Positions 1 through 6,634 of a DNA stretch of 6,634 nt are shown here, one piece after another. The first letter of the stretch is position 1, and each line of letters begins with the position of its first letter. Origin of the DNA: CAYQAJ01 sp964415245. Lineage in GTDB: Bacteria; Planctomycetota; Planctomycetia; Pirellulales; Pirellulaceae. A model generated the notes under the pieces. It was not told the origin of the DNA. It ran no database searches and worked only from the letters and a program-made list of their open reading frames with translations. The position numbers were made by a program, and so were the translations under genes. Where the stretch lies: positions 1-6,634 of the forward strand of contig CAYQAJ010000285.1 of the NCBI GenBank assembly GCA_964415245.1. The letters are read 5' to 3'.

Positions 1-1
1 G

Positions 2-964
2 CAGACGGCGGCGTTCCTCGTGCTGGAGCCGATCTTCGAGGCGGACTTTCTGGACTCTTCGTTCCGATTCCGCCCCGGCCGGTCGGCGCACCAGGCGGTG
101 GATGCGATCCGCGAACATCTGCAAGCAGGCTACCGGGAGGTATACGACGCCGACCTGCAGGCGTACTTCGACACGATTCCTCACGACCAACTCATGAAGT
201 GCGTGCGGATGCGGGTGGTGGACCGATCGGTGCTGCACCTGATCCGGCTGTGGCTGCGATCCCCGGTCGTCGAAAGCGACGACCAGGGACGCGCGACGGC
301 CTCGCGCCCACGGCAAGGAACGCCGCAAGGCGGGGTGATTTCGCCCCTGTTGGCGAACGTGTACCTGCGCTGGTTCGAGAAAGCATTTTATGGGAAGGAC
401 GGCCCGGCCCACTGGGCTCGCGCGAAGCTGGTGCGGTACGCGGATGACTTCGTCATCCTGGCCCGCTGGCAGACCCGTCGGCTCCGCGACCGGGTGGAAT
501 CGCAATGGGAGGGTCGCTTCCGGCTGACCATCAACCGGAAGAAGACTCGCGTGGTGAATCTGCGCAGACCGGGCGCCAGCCTCGACTTTCTGGGATTCAC
601 GTTCCGGTACGACCGCAGCCCCTAGGGCGGCAGTCAACGGTATCTGAACGTGTTCCCGTCGGCGAAGGCGGTGGCCCGGGCGCGGGACAAGCTTCGAGAC
701 CTGACCGGCTCGCATCGCGGCTTCGTGCCCGTCACGGACATGATCGGCAGCGTGAATCGCAGGTCGCGTGGCTGGACGAGATATTTCTCGCACGGCTACC
801 CTCGCAAAGCGTTCCGCCACCTGCACGGGTTCATCCTCCAACGGTTGACGCGACACCTGCAACGTCGCAGCCAGCACCCTTTCCGCTTGCCGGAAGGACG
901 GACATACTACGCCCACCTGCACGCCCTGGGCTTGCAGCCGTTAGCGTGTCCCGCGCGAGACTGA
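2..964 (+). pseudogene. ltrA: Group II intron reverse transcriptase/maturase, 5'-truncated by window and interrupted by an in-frame TAG
   Basis: Intron-encoded protein that would bind and help splice the intron RNA and copy it into DNA. The frame is open from position 2, so the real start is upstream. RT motifs appear in order: FRPGRSAHQA (near 70-99), DADLQAYFD with a catalytic aspartate, GTPQGGVISPLLANVYL, the active-site YADD at 437-448, then LDFLGFTFRYDR. A TAG codon at 623-625 stops translation after 207 visible residues. The same frame continues for 112 residues to a TGA at 962-964. That part carries the maturase (GIIM) region with GWTRYFSHGYPRKAFR and LTRHLQRRSQHPFR. No frameshift is needed to join the halves, so one substitution (for example from CAG, AAG or TGG) explains the break. 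There is no C-terminal HNH endonuclease domain. Left unsuppressed, the stop would leave an RT core without its maturase domain. A sequencing error is the main alternative. Confidence 0.87.
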
Positions 965-995
965 TGCGCATGCTTAAGTCGACAAGCTCTCGGGG

Positions 996-1072
996 AAGCC
1001 GAATGCGGGAATACCGCACGTCCGGTTTGAAGAGGGGAGCAGCGGCAACCCAATACCCCGCTCCTACTCGAC
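996..1072 (+). ncRNA. Group II intron domains V and VI (catalytic core and branch point)
   Basis: Domain V: outer stem 996-1001 pairs with 1023-1028 (AAGCCG with CGGTTT, one G-U pair). Inner stem GCGG 1005-1008 pairs with CCGC 1014-1017 around a GAATA loop. The overall pattern is the familiar GAGCCG...GCGG...CCGCACG...CGGTT domain V consensus, including the AGC triad at 997-999. Domain VI: 1032-1034 pairs with 1067-1069 and 1035-1040 with 1060-1065 (one G-U pair), leaving A1066 as a single bulged adenosine, the expected branch point. The nine pairs are otherwise unbroken, so the 3' half of the ribozyme looks functional even though the protein frame above it is interrupted. The pairings were worked out by eye; the identity rests on recalled consensus. 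Confidence 0.85.
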
Positions 1073-1112
1073 CGCAGGCGGGAAACCGGCAGGCGCCAAA
1101 CTGCTTTTCGCG

Positions 1113-2246
1113 TTACGCTGGCGGCTCGGCCGTGGAATCGTCCATTTGCTCGCCGACGGCAGAAGGTTTCTTCCCAATGCCGGAAGACGTCGGATTCAGC
1201 CACCCCCAGGGCAGGGGTAGGAGCAAGAGCACGAGAAACGTTATCGGTCGAAGGAACTCGAGCACTTTGGAGGTTGGCGGCCGAACGACGCGCGGAGTGT
1301 CGGCGAGATCGGCTGGCGGGGCGCGATCGTCGATTGTGAAGAGCTCGAACCACGTGCGAGGTGAAACCTCGGCAGAGTAAAAATGCACACTGGCGTCGGA
1401 ATGCGCCGCATGGCGTCCACTAATGTGCGGGCCGGAAGTCTTCGGGTCGGTGGACGAGAGCTCAGTCAGCGCCTCGTCGAGGGTCCAGTCCCTCGGTTCG
1501 GTCCAGGGAATGCGTGCCGTGCTGTCCTCGAGCAACAGGATCGTGTTGTAAGGTCCGCTTGGAATGTTGCCTAGCTTCGTAGTGCTCTTGATATCGCCGA
1601 GTTTACGGCTGGTGGCACCGGGCCATAGCGTGCCTTCTCCGATAACCGCAACGTAGCTCGTACACTGGGGACGCGCTCCGGTGGTTGGGACTTGCGTCGG
1701 ACACGCGTAATCCGACGGCATTGCGCTCAGCAGTTTGCTGTTGTTGGGGCCATCCCAAGGCTCGCTGAAGTTGTATTGGGCGTACAGGGCTTGCTGGCCC
1801 ATGTACGGTAGGATGAGCACCCGCCAACTGTGCATCGGGTTGCCCTGAGCATCGGCGATGTACGCGGGAGGAAACTCGCCGTACACATTGTGGTACTGCT
1901 GTAACGCCAGCGCGATCACTCGCAGATTATTCGAGCACGTGAATCGCTTGACGGCATTCGGCGCGGTCTCTATGGCCGGCAAACACAGGCAAATGGGACA
2001 GATGCCGACAGTCGCGACGATACACGCGAGAAGAAGCGTTCTGGGTCGCCGGGCGCTCATGAAGATGGGCGTCCAGAAGCAAACGGCCAGTATGCCCGGG
2101 ACAGCACCCCACGGCCCGATCGCGGCGAATGCCGACGCCAACAGCGCCGTGGCGTAGATCAAGTGAACGAGCCGAAAGCGAAACCGAAGCGAAGGAATGA
2201 AACTCTTAACGGGCGGATCGGGATGCGCGGCGGACATAGCGGTCAT
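1113..2246 (-). CDS. DUF1559 domain-containing multi-pass membrane protein
   Basis: 377 residues. Residues about 102-305 match the planctomycete DUF1559 family: CSNNLRVIALALQQYHNVYG, then FPPAYIADAQGNPMHSW, RVLILPYMGQQALY and SEPWDGPNN, and near the end SGRHAAHSDASVHFYS, the usual place of the family's H-G-G-N-V-x-F-x-D-G-like strand. The family is thought to be pseudopilin-like, and most members begin with a prepilin-type signal and one helix. This one does not: it has three hydrophobic segments at about 26-43, 46-63 and 69-90 before the domain, and another at about 331-350 followed by a 27-residue polar tail. It is therefore probably a membrane-anchored protein with the DUF1559 domain outside the cytoplasm. 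The start at 2246 has no clear Shine-Dalgarno; a second ATG lies three codons later. Function unknown. The same-strand mqnC ends 117 bp upstream, but nothing suggests a shared pathway. Confidence 0.85.
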   Translation of the reverse strand: MTAMSAAHPDPPVKSFIPSLRFRFRLVHLIYATALLASAFAAIGPWGAVPGILAVCFWTPIFMSARRPRTLLLACIVATVGICPICLCLPAIETAPNAVKRFTCSNNLRVIALALQQYHNVYGEFPPAYIADAQGNPMHSWRVLILPYMGQQALYAQYNFSEPWDGPNNSKLLSAMPSDYACPTQVPTTGARPQCTSYVAVIGEGTLWPGATSRKLGDIKSTTKLGNIPSGPYNTILLLEDSTARIPWTEPRDWTLDEALTELSSTDPKTSGPHISGRHAAHSDASVHFYSAEVSPRTWFELFTIDDRAPPADLADTPRVVRPPTSKVLEFLRPITFLVLLLLPLPWGWLNPTSSGIGKKPSAVGEQMDDSTAEPPA

Positions 2247-2320
2247 CGTACCGCGCGATTGGTCCGGCGGCGAATGAATGGCGCGCGTAGACAGACGCTA
2301 TGTGAATGAGCGATGGGAGA

Positions 2321-2342
2321 CCCACGGATGGTAATCCGTGGG
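2321..2342. repeat. Perfect 9-bp inverted repeat (hairpin) between mqnC and the DUF1559 gene
   Basis: CCCACGGAT (2321-2329) and ATCCGTGGG (2334-2342) are exact reverse complements around the 4-nt loop GGTA. The hairpin begins 21 nt past the mqnC stop on the - strand, a sensible place for transcription to end, but the bases after it on that strand (TCTCCCATCG) are not a U-run, so it is not a canonical intrinsic terminator. It may instead be a REP-like dispersed palindrome or an mRNA-stabilising stem at the 3' end of mqnC. It also lies 74 bp upstream of the DUF1559 start. Confidence 0.6.
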
Positions 2343-2363
2343 CTTGGGGGCGCCTTGAACGAT

Positions 2364-3500
<1,137 letters not shown>

Positions 3501-3559
3501 CGCGGGGGAAGATACTCGTCAGGGTGATACTAACCGCCGTGCTTCAAGACTCGCGCATC

Positions 3560-3717
3560 GCGTCGATCCCCAAACCGTCTCGGAGAAGGGGACAGGCACA
3601 TTTTGCTTCGACCTGCCCAGAATACAATCGACTCTTCCTCTCGGTCCTCTCTGTTTTCTCCTGTTCCCCTACGCCGAAGCAAAATGAGCCAGTCCCCGAC
3701 GGTTTGGAGATCGACGC
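3560..3717. repeat. Large imperfect inverted repeat filling the mqnA-mqnC gap (REP-like pair)
   Basis: The left arm (3560-3610) and right arm (3675-3717) are reverse complements over 43 positions with three mismatches, apart from an 8-nt extra block (TCGGAGAA, 3580-3587) present only in the left arm. Shared blocks, read on the + strand of the left arm, are GCGTCGATC, CCAAACCGTC, GGGGAC, GGC and CATTTTGCTTCG. The 64-nt centre (3611-3674) is pyrimidine-rich on the + strand. It ends with CCTGTTCCCC (3660-3669), which could also pair with GGGGACAGG of the left arm. The right arm stops 3 bp before the mqnA stop codon. As RNA in either direction this would form a long hairpin. The GGGGACAGGCAC core resembles dispersed intergenic repeats I recall from planctomycetes and REP sequences moved by REP-associated transposases; that link is inference. 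Confidence 0.75.
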
Positions 3718-3720
3718 CAA

Positions 3721-4518
3721 TCATCGCTGGGCAAGCTCCCAGCCGCGCGGCACCAGGCCCAGTTCGGCCGCTTTGCGGTAGAAGAGTTCCAGGCCCTGTC
3801 GCTCGCGATCGCCCAGGTGAAAGTACAGGTTGTTGCGAAGATACGAGAGGCAGGCGGCGCGTTCGAGGCCGACGCCGGCCGCTTCGCGTTGGGCGATTGT
3901 TTCCAGGTTCTCGACGCCCAGATCGCGGGCCTGGGTAAGTGCTTCCTCGACTGGCGCCAGGTCGGTGCCCTGCCGCGCGGCCCACATGGCGAACACGAAG
4001 GGCAGCTCGGCCCAGCGGCACCATTGGTCGCCCAGGTCCCACTCTTCGGCGAAACCATCCGAGCCGGCGTGAATGGCGCGGTCGCCGATCAACAGCACCG
4101 CGTCGGCCGGGCAGTCTTCAAACCGCGCGCCGATCGGCAGTTTTTCGAGCCGCGGGGCCAGGCCGAAGCGGTGACGCAGCAACACTTGCACCAGCACGAC
4201 GCTGGTGCGGGACCCTTCATCCAAGGCCAGTGTGCGAATGCGCGGAATCGGCACGCGGCTCAATAGCTTCACACTGAGCACCGGCCCCCGGCACGCGATG
4301 CAGACATCGGAGACGATTCTATAGTCGGGACTGTGAAACAGATCGATCGAGGGGATCAACGCCACGTCGAGCTCGCCCGCCGCCAGGCCGTCGGAGAGCC
4401 GGCTCGGCACGTCGAACACCAGTTGCGCATGCGGCGCCAACTCGGTCAGCCGGTACACGAGCGGTCGCGTATTCAGGTACGAAACCGCTCCGATGCGTAG
4501 TCTGTGTTCAGTTGGCAT
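3721..4518 (-). CDS. mqnA: Chorismate dehydratase, menaquinone biosynthesis
   Basis: 265 residues, normal length. MqnA removes water from chorismate to give 3-[(1-carboxyvinyl)oxy]benzoate, the first committed step of the futalosine menaquinone route (EC 4.2.1.151), in the cytoplasm. It has a periplasmic-binding-protein-like two-lobed fold. Diagnostic segments are RIGAVSYLNTRPLVY (8-22), which marks MqnA rather than the related MqnD, LAAGELDVALIPSIDLF (45-61), LALDEGSRTSVVLVQVLL (97-114), VLLIGDRAI (141-149), ELPFVFAMWAAR (171-182) and YLRNNLYFHLGDRERQGLELFY (226-247). The start at 4518 puts only seven residues before the conserved block, as is typical, though no strong Shine-Dalgarno is visible. 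It is co-oriented with mqnC downstream. The 220-bp repeat-filled gap makes a single transcript possible but not certain. Confidence 0.95.
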   Translation of the reverse strand: MPTEHRLRIGAVSYLNTRPLVYRLTELAPHAQLVFDVPSRLSDGLAAGELDVALIPSIDLFHSPDYRIVSDVCIACRGPVLSVKLLSRVPIPRIRTLALDEGSRTSVVLVQVLLRHRFGLAPRLEKLPIGARFEDCPADAVLLIGDRAIHAGSDGFAEEWDLGDQWCRWAELPFVFAMWAARQGTDLAPVEEALTQARDLGVENLETIAQREAAGVGLERAACLSYLRNNLYFHLGDRERQGLELFYRKAAELGLVPRGWELAQR

Positions 4519-4873
4519 GGCGGGTCAACGTTAGGATCGTAGCCCAAAGCGCTAGCGAGGAAAAAGCGGAGAGCCGAAAGCGGAAAGCGGTAGACGTTGG
4601 TTGTCGGTCGCGGGTATTGGAGCCCTTTCCGGCGAAATCGGCTGACGTTGATAGCTGACAGCCGACAGCTTTCAGCACGATTATATTCGCTGAGCGCATG
4701 GTCACAACGGCACGCAACGGGAGCCGTCAGAGAGTCAACCGCATGGCCGCGTGGGGATTAACGAGCGATGAGCGAAAGAGCACGCGATACCCATTCGCCG
4801 CGCCCTTTAGGACGTGCGGGGGACCGCGCAGCCTGAAACGATGGCCGCTCGACGATGAGATGTGCCAGCCGGC
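4519..4873. other. 355-bp intergenic stretch between the DUF1552 gene and mqnA
   Basis: No convincing gene on either strand. The mqnA-proximal part (about 4540-4680) is a run of degenerate short repeats: AAGCGG three times between 4564 and 4590 (AAAAAGCGG, CGAAAGCGG, GAAAGCGG), then TAGCTGACAGCCGACAGC-type units at about 4640-4675. Next comes a promoter-like pair of boxes (4680-4707). The rest, to the DUF1552 stop, is GC-rich with no clear terminator hairpin; only the 8-bp palindrome AGCCGGCT (4866-4873) borders the DUF1552 stop. A 69-codon frame on the - strand (4508-4717) spans these repeats and looks like translated repeat, not a protein. Confidence 0.6.
4680..4707 (-). promoter_or_regulatory. 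Possible sigma70-type promoter for mqnA
   Basis: Read on the - strand, TTGTGA (4707-4702) and TATAAT (4685-4680) are separated by 16 bp. The -10 box is a perfect consensus and the -35 box matches TTGACA at four of six positions. Transcription would start near 4673, leaving an mqnA leader of about 155 nt that includes the degenerate AGCTG/AAGCGG repeats. It is one of the few AT-rich spots in this GC-rich gap. Planctomycete promoter consensus is less well defined than in E. coli, so this is a candidate only. Confidence 0.4.
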
Positions 4874-6232
4874 TCAGCCTTCGAGCCCTTCCAGCGCCCC
4901 CGTGCTGTCGCTGAAGCTATCGACTTCGGCGCCGACGCGCTGGAGCATGGAGACGTACAGATTGGTGAGCGGCGTGTCGCGGTGGTACTTGACGTGCCGG
5001 CCGGTGGCGATCGTTCCGCCGCCGCTGCCGAACAGGGCGATCGGCAGGTTGTCGTGGTTGTGGCGGTTGCCGTCGCCCAGCCCGCTGCCGTACATCAGCA
5101 TGCAATTGTCGAGCAGCGTGCCTTCGCCGTCGGACACACTCTGTAGTCGTTTGAGAAAGTAAGCAAGCTGCTCGACGTGGTAACGGTTGATTTTGGCGAT
5201 TTTTGCCAGCTTTTCCCTGTCGTTGCCGTGATGCGAAAGGTCGTGGTGTCCTTCGCCGACGTCGATGTCCTTGTAGCTGCGGTTGCTCCCCGCGTTGGTG
5301 TACATGAAGGTAATGACGCGGGTCGAGTCGGTGAGAAAGGCGAGCGTCATCACGTCGAACATCTGGCGCACGTGCTCGTCGAACACGCGGGGCATGCCGG
5401 CCGGTCGAGGGAAGTCGGGCACGCCGTCCTCGCTGCCGGTGAGCTTATCGGCCTGGTCCATCCGCCGTTCGACGTCGCGGACGGCGAACAGGTACTCGTC
5501 GAGTTTGCGCTGATCGACGGTGCCTAGCTTGCGGCGCAAGTCGCCGGCGTCTTCGAGCACGAAGTCGAGAATGCTGTTGTGGTAGCGGTCGCGGCGGGCG
5601 CGGCTGGCCGTTTGCTCGCTCTCGTCGCCACCCGCGAACAGGCGGTCGAACACGGCGGCCGGGTTGGTCTCCTTGGCCATGGGCGACGTTTCCGATCGCC
5701 ACGACATGTTCGACGTGTACACGCAGCTATAGCCCGAGTCGCAATTGCCCGCCTTGGCGCTCCCTTCCAACCCTAGTTCGAGCGAGGGGAGTCGTGTGAG
5801 CTTGCCGATCTTGTCGGCCGCCACCTGGTCGACCGAAATGCCGTTCTTGATGTCGGCGCCGTTGGTCTTCTTGGGATGCGCGCCGGTGAGGAACGAACCC
5901 ACACAGCGGGCGTGGTCGCCGGGCCCGTCGCCCAGGGCGCGACCGCCGTTGAGCGTCAGTCCGCTGAGCAGCGTCATTTGCGACTTAAACTCGGCTATAG
6001 GCTCGAGTGTGGCGGGAATCTCGTAGTCGCTCCCCTCGTCCTTCGGAGTCCACTCGCGCATGTTCATGCCGTTGGGCACGAACAGGAAAGCCATCCGCAC
6101 GGGCGAAGCGACCTCCGATCCGCCGGCGACTGCCCGCGCGAAGCGGGGCCGCATCGCTTCCAACACCGGAAGCGCCAGGGCCGTGCCGAATCCTCGCAGT
6201 ACCGTTCGCCGTGACATACGTGGCTGCATCAT
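4874..6232 (-). CDS. DUF1552 (HxxSHH) family protein with Tat signal peptide
   Basis: 452 residues from the ATG at 6232. This start is chosen over an upstream one at 6352 because it places a Tat signal at the N-terminus (SRRTVLR at 7-13 followed by a hydrophobic stretch to about residue 25), has GGAG 6 nt upstream, and overlaps the preceding stop as ATGA. ATGs at 6229 and 6217 are alternatives. The protein is probably exported folded. The family signature HDLSHH is at 330-335 within GEGHHDLSHHGND. Also visible are GPGDHARCVGSFLTG (103-117), GISVDQVAADKIG (131-143), FMYTNAGSNRSY (309-320) and MLMYGSGLGDGNRHNHDNLP (378-397), the last resembling the metal-site region of DUF1501/sulfatase-like proteins. 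The clustered histidines suggest metal binding, which is inference. Biochemical role unknown. Its partner upstream is a DUF1588/DUF1585 haem-motif protein. Confidence 0.92.
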   Translation of the reverse strand: MMQPRMSRRTVLRGFGTALALPVLEAMRPRFARAVAGGSEVASPVRMAFLFVPNGMNMREWTPKDEGSDYEIPATLEPIAEFKSQMTLLSGLTLNGGRALGDGPGDHARCVGSFLTGAHPKKTNGADIKNGISVDQVAADKIGKLTRLPSLELGLEGSAKAGNCDSGYSCVYTSNMSWRSETSPMAKETNPAAVFDRLFAGGDESEQTASRARRDRYHNSILDFVLEDAGDLRRKLGTVDQRKLDEYLFAVRDVERRMDQADKLTGSEDGVPDFPRPAGMPRVFDEHVRQMFDVMTLAFLTDSTRVITFMYTNAGSNRSYKDIDVGEGHHDLSHHGNDREKLAKIAKINRYHVEQLAYFLKRLQSVSDGEGTLLDNCMLMYGSGLGDGNRHNHDNLPIALFGSGGGTIATGRHVKYHRDTPLTNLYVSMLQRVGAEVDSFSDSTGALEGLEG

Positions 6233-6634
6233 TTCGTACTCCGTGACTCGCGACGTTTGCGGAAGGGCTCGCTCTTGCAGATTTCGACCGCCAGGGCGGA
6301 AAAACGATAGTCTCGTCGTTCCCATGCGGCGACGATGTCGTCGACTGCGCACCGGTCATAGTATTCTAAACCCCGACCCAGGGCATAGGTTAGCGATTTT
6401 TCCGCGACGCAGCGGATAAATTCCTGTTTTTTGCTTGACAGAAGCAGCTCGGCCAACTCGCCCGGGCCGCTAAACTTCTCGCCACTGGGCAGCTCGCCCG
6501 AGGCGTCGATCGGGGCGTCGCCGTCCGTCGTCCGCCACGCCCCGATGGCGTCGAAGTTTTCCAGGGCGAAACCGAGCGGATCCATCTTCTGGTGGCACAC
6601 GGCACAGCGGGCGTCCTTGCGGTGCTGCTCCATC
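6229..6634 (-). CDS. DUF1588/DUF1585 protein (planctomycete c-type haem-motif protein), C-terminal part only
   Basis: The last 134 codons of a gene whose start lies beyond the right edge; the methionine at 6633 is probably internal. Visible residues 1-36 are the end of DUF1588, with the haem c motif CAVCH at 10-14 and the typical CHQKMDPLGFALENFDAIG run. Residues about 54-125 are DUF1585: FSGPGELAELLLS, then FIRCVAEKSLTYALGRGLEYYD. Full-length relatives normally also carry DUF1587, DUF1592 and DUF1595 upstream and are predicted to be secreted cytochrome-c-like proteins. The stop TGA (6231-6229) overlaps the ATG of the DUF1552 gene by 4 bp, so the two are almost certainly co-transcribed and translationally coupled. 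The reaction is not established for this family. Confidence 0.92.
   Translation of the reverse strand, partial: MEQHRKDARCAVCHQKMDPLGFALENFDAIGAWRTTDGDAPIDASGELPSGEKFSGPGELAELLLSSKKQEFIRCVAEKSLTYALGRGLEYYDRCAVDDIVAAWERRDYRFSALAVEICKSEPFRKRRESRSTK
6239..6242 (-). promoter_or_regulatory. Shine-Dalgarno GGAG deciding the DUF1552 start
   Basis: GGAG on the - strand lies within the end of the upstream gene, 6 nt before the ATG at 6232. It is the best ribosome-binding site visible in the window; the mqnA, mqnC and DUF1559 starts have none as clear. With the ATGA overlap and the Tat signal it supports 6232 over the in-frame ATG at 6352. Confidence 0.6.

Larger units (their letters stand above)
1..1072 (+). 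mobile_element. Group II intron, 3' portion (5' end outside window)
   Basis: A retroelement made of a self-splicing ribozyme and an internally encoded reverse transcriptase/maturase. The visible part runs from inside the RT reading frame through its stop at 962-964, a short rest of domain IV, domain V (996-1028) and domain VI (1032-1069). The predicted 3' splice site lies after position 1072: the last two intron bases are A1071 and C1072, matching the usual AY ending, and the bulged adenosine A1066 is 7 nt from the end when counted inclusively. The element lies antisense to the flanking DUF1559 gene and ends 40 bp beyond that gene's stop, so it does not break that gene at this end. The 5' exon, domains I-III and the EBS sequences are outside the window, so class and target pairing cannot be judged. 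Confidence 0.85.

Noticed and set aside
626..964. Second half of the RT as a separate small gene starting near 650
   Set aside because: It is in the same frame as the first half and is simply the maturase domain after the TAG; no ribosome-binding site was seen before it.
505..1380. Open frame of 291 codons on the + strand
   Set aside because: It overlaps the RT/maturase in another frame and runs through domains V/VI and into the DUF1559 gene on the opposite strand. It has no family-like content and is rich in R, S, P and G, as shadow frames in GC-rich DNA are.
3524..3781. 85-codon frame on the + strand in the mqnA-mqnC gap
   Set aside because: It consists of the inverted repeat and runs into mqnA antisense; no protein-like features.
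4508..4717. 69-codon frame on the - strand overlapping the mqnA start
   Set aside because: It is made of the degenerate intergenic repeats, overlaps mqnA by 11 bp and resembles no family; likely a false gene.
6233..6352. Upstream in-frame start for the DUF1552 protein (40 extra residues)
   Set aside because: It would bury the Tat signal behind an arginine-rich leader, lie within the upstream coding region and ignore the GGAG/ATGA arrangement at 6232.

Overview
The window reads as a chromosomal segment of a planctomycete (Planctomycetota; Pirellulales is plausible but cannot be proven from this piece). The reasons are the family mix: a DUF1552 (HxxSHH) protein translationally coupled to a DUF1588/DUF1585 protein with a c-type haem motif, a DUF1559 protein, and futalosine-pathway menaquinone genes. 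All sit in GC-rich DNA with short imperfect repeats between genes.

Layout from left to right. Positions 1-1072 hold the 3' part of a group II intron on the + strand. It has a reverse transcriptase/maturase reading frame, cut by the left edge and broken by one in-frame TAG, then a well-formed ribozyme domain V and a domain VI with a bulged adenosine. The intron ends about 40 bp past the stop of a DUF1559 membrane protein (1113-2246, - strand). That gene is followed by a short gap with a perfect 9-bp hairpin, then mqnC (2364-3500, -). A 220-bp gap filled by a large imperfect inverted repeat separates mqnC from mqnA (3721-4518, -). A 355-bp gene-free stretch (4519-4873) carries a possible mqnA promoter and degenerate short repeats. 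Finally a Tat-exported DUF1552 protein (4874-6232, -) overlaps by 4 bp the 3' end of a DUF1588/DUF1585 protein (6229 to the right edge, -).

How the genes work together. MqnA (chorismate dehydratase) and MqnC (cyclic dehypoxanthinyl futalosine synthase) are two steps of the same futalosine route to menaquinone. The DUF1585/DUF1588 and DUF1552 proteins form a coupled pair of exported proteins of unknown function that is common in planctomycetes. The DUF1559 protein has no evident link to its neighbours. The intron is an invader on the opposite strand.

I found no convincing new multi-gene system. The points most worth a second look are the long inverted repeat between mqnA and mqnC, the intron whose ribozyme core looks intact while its maturase is interrupted, and the unusual topology of the DUF1559 protein.
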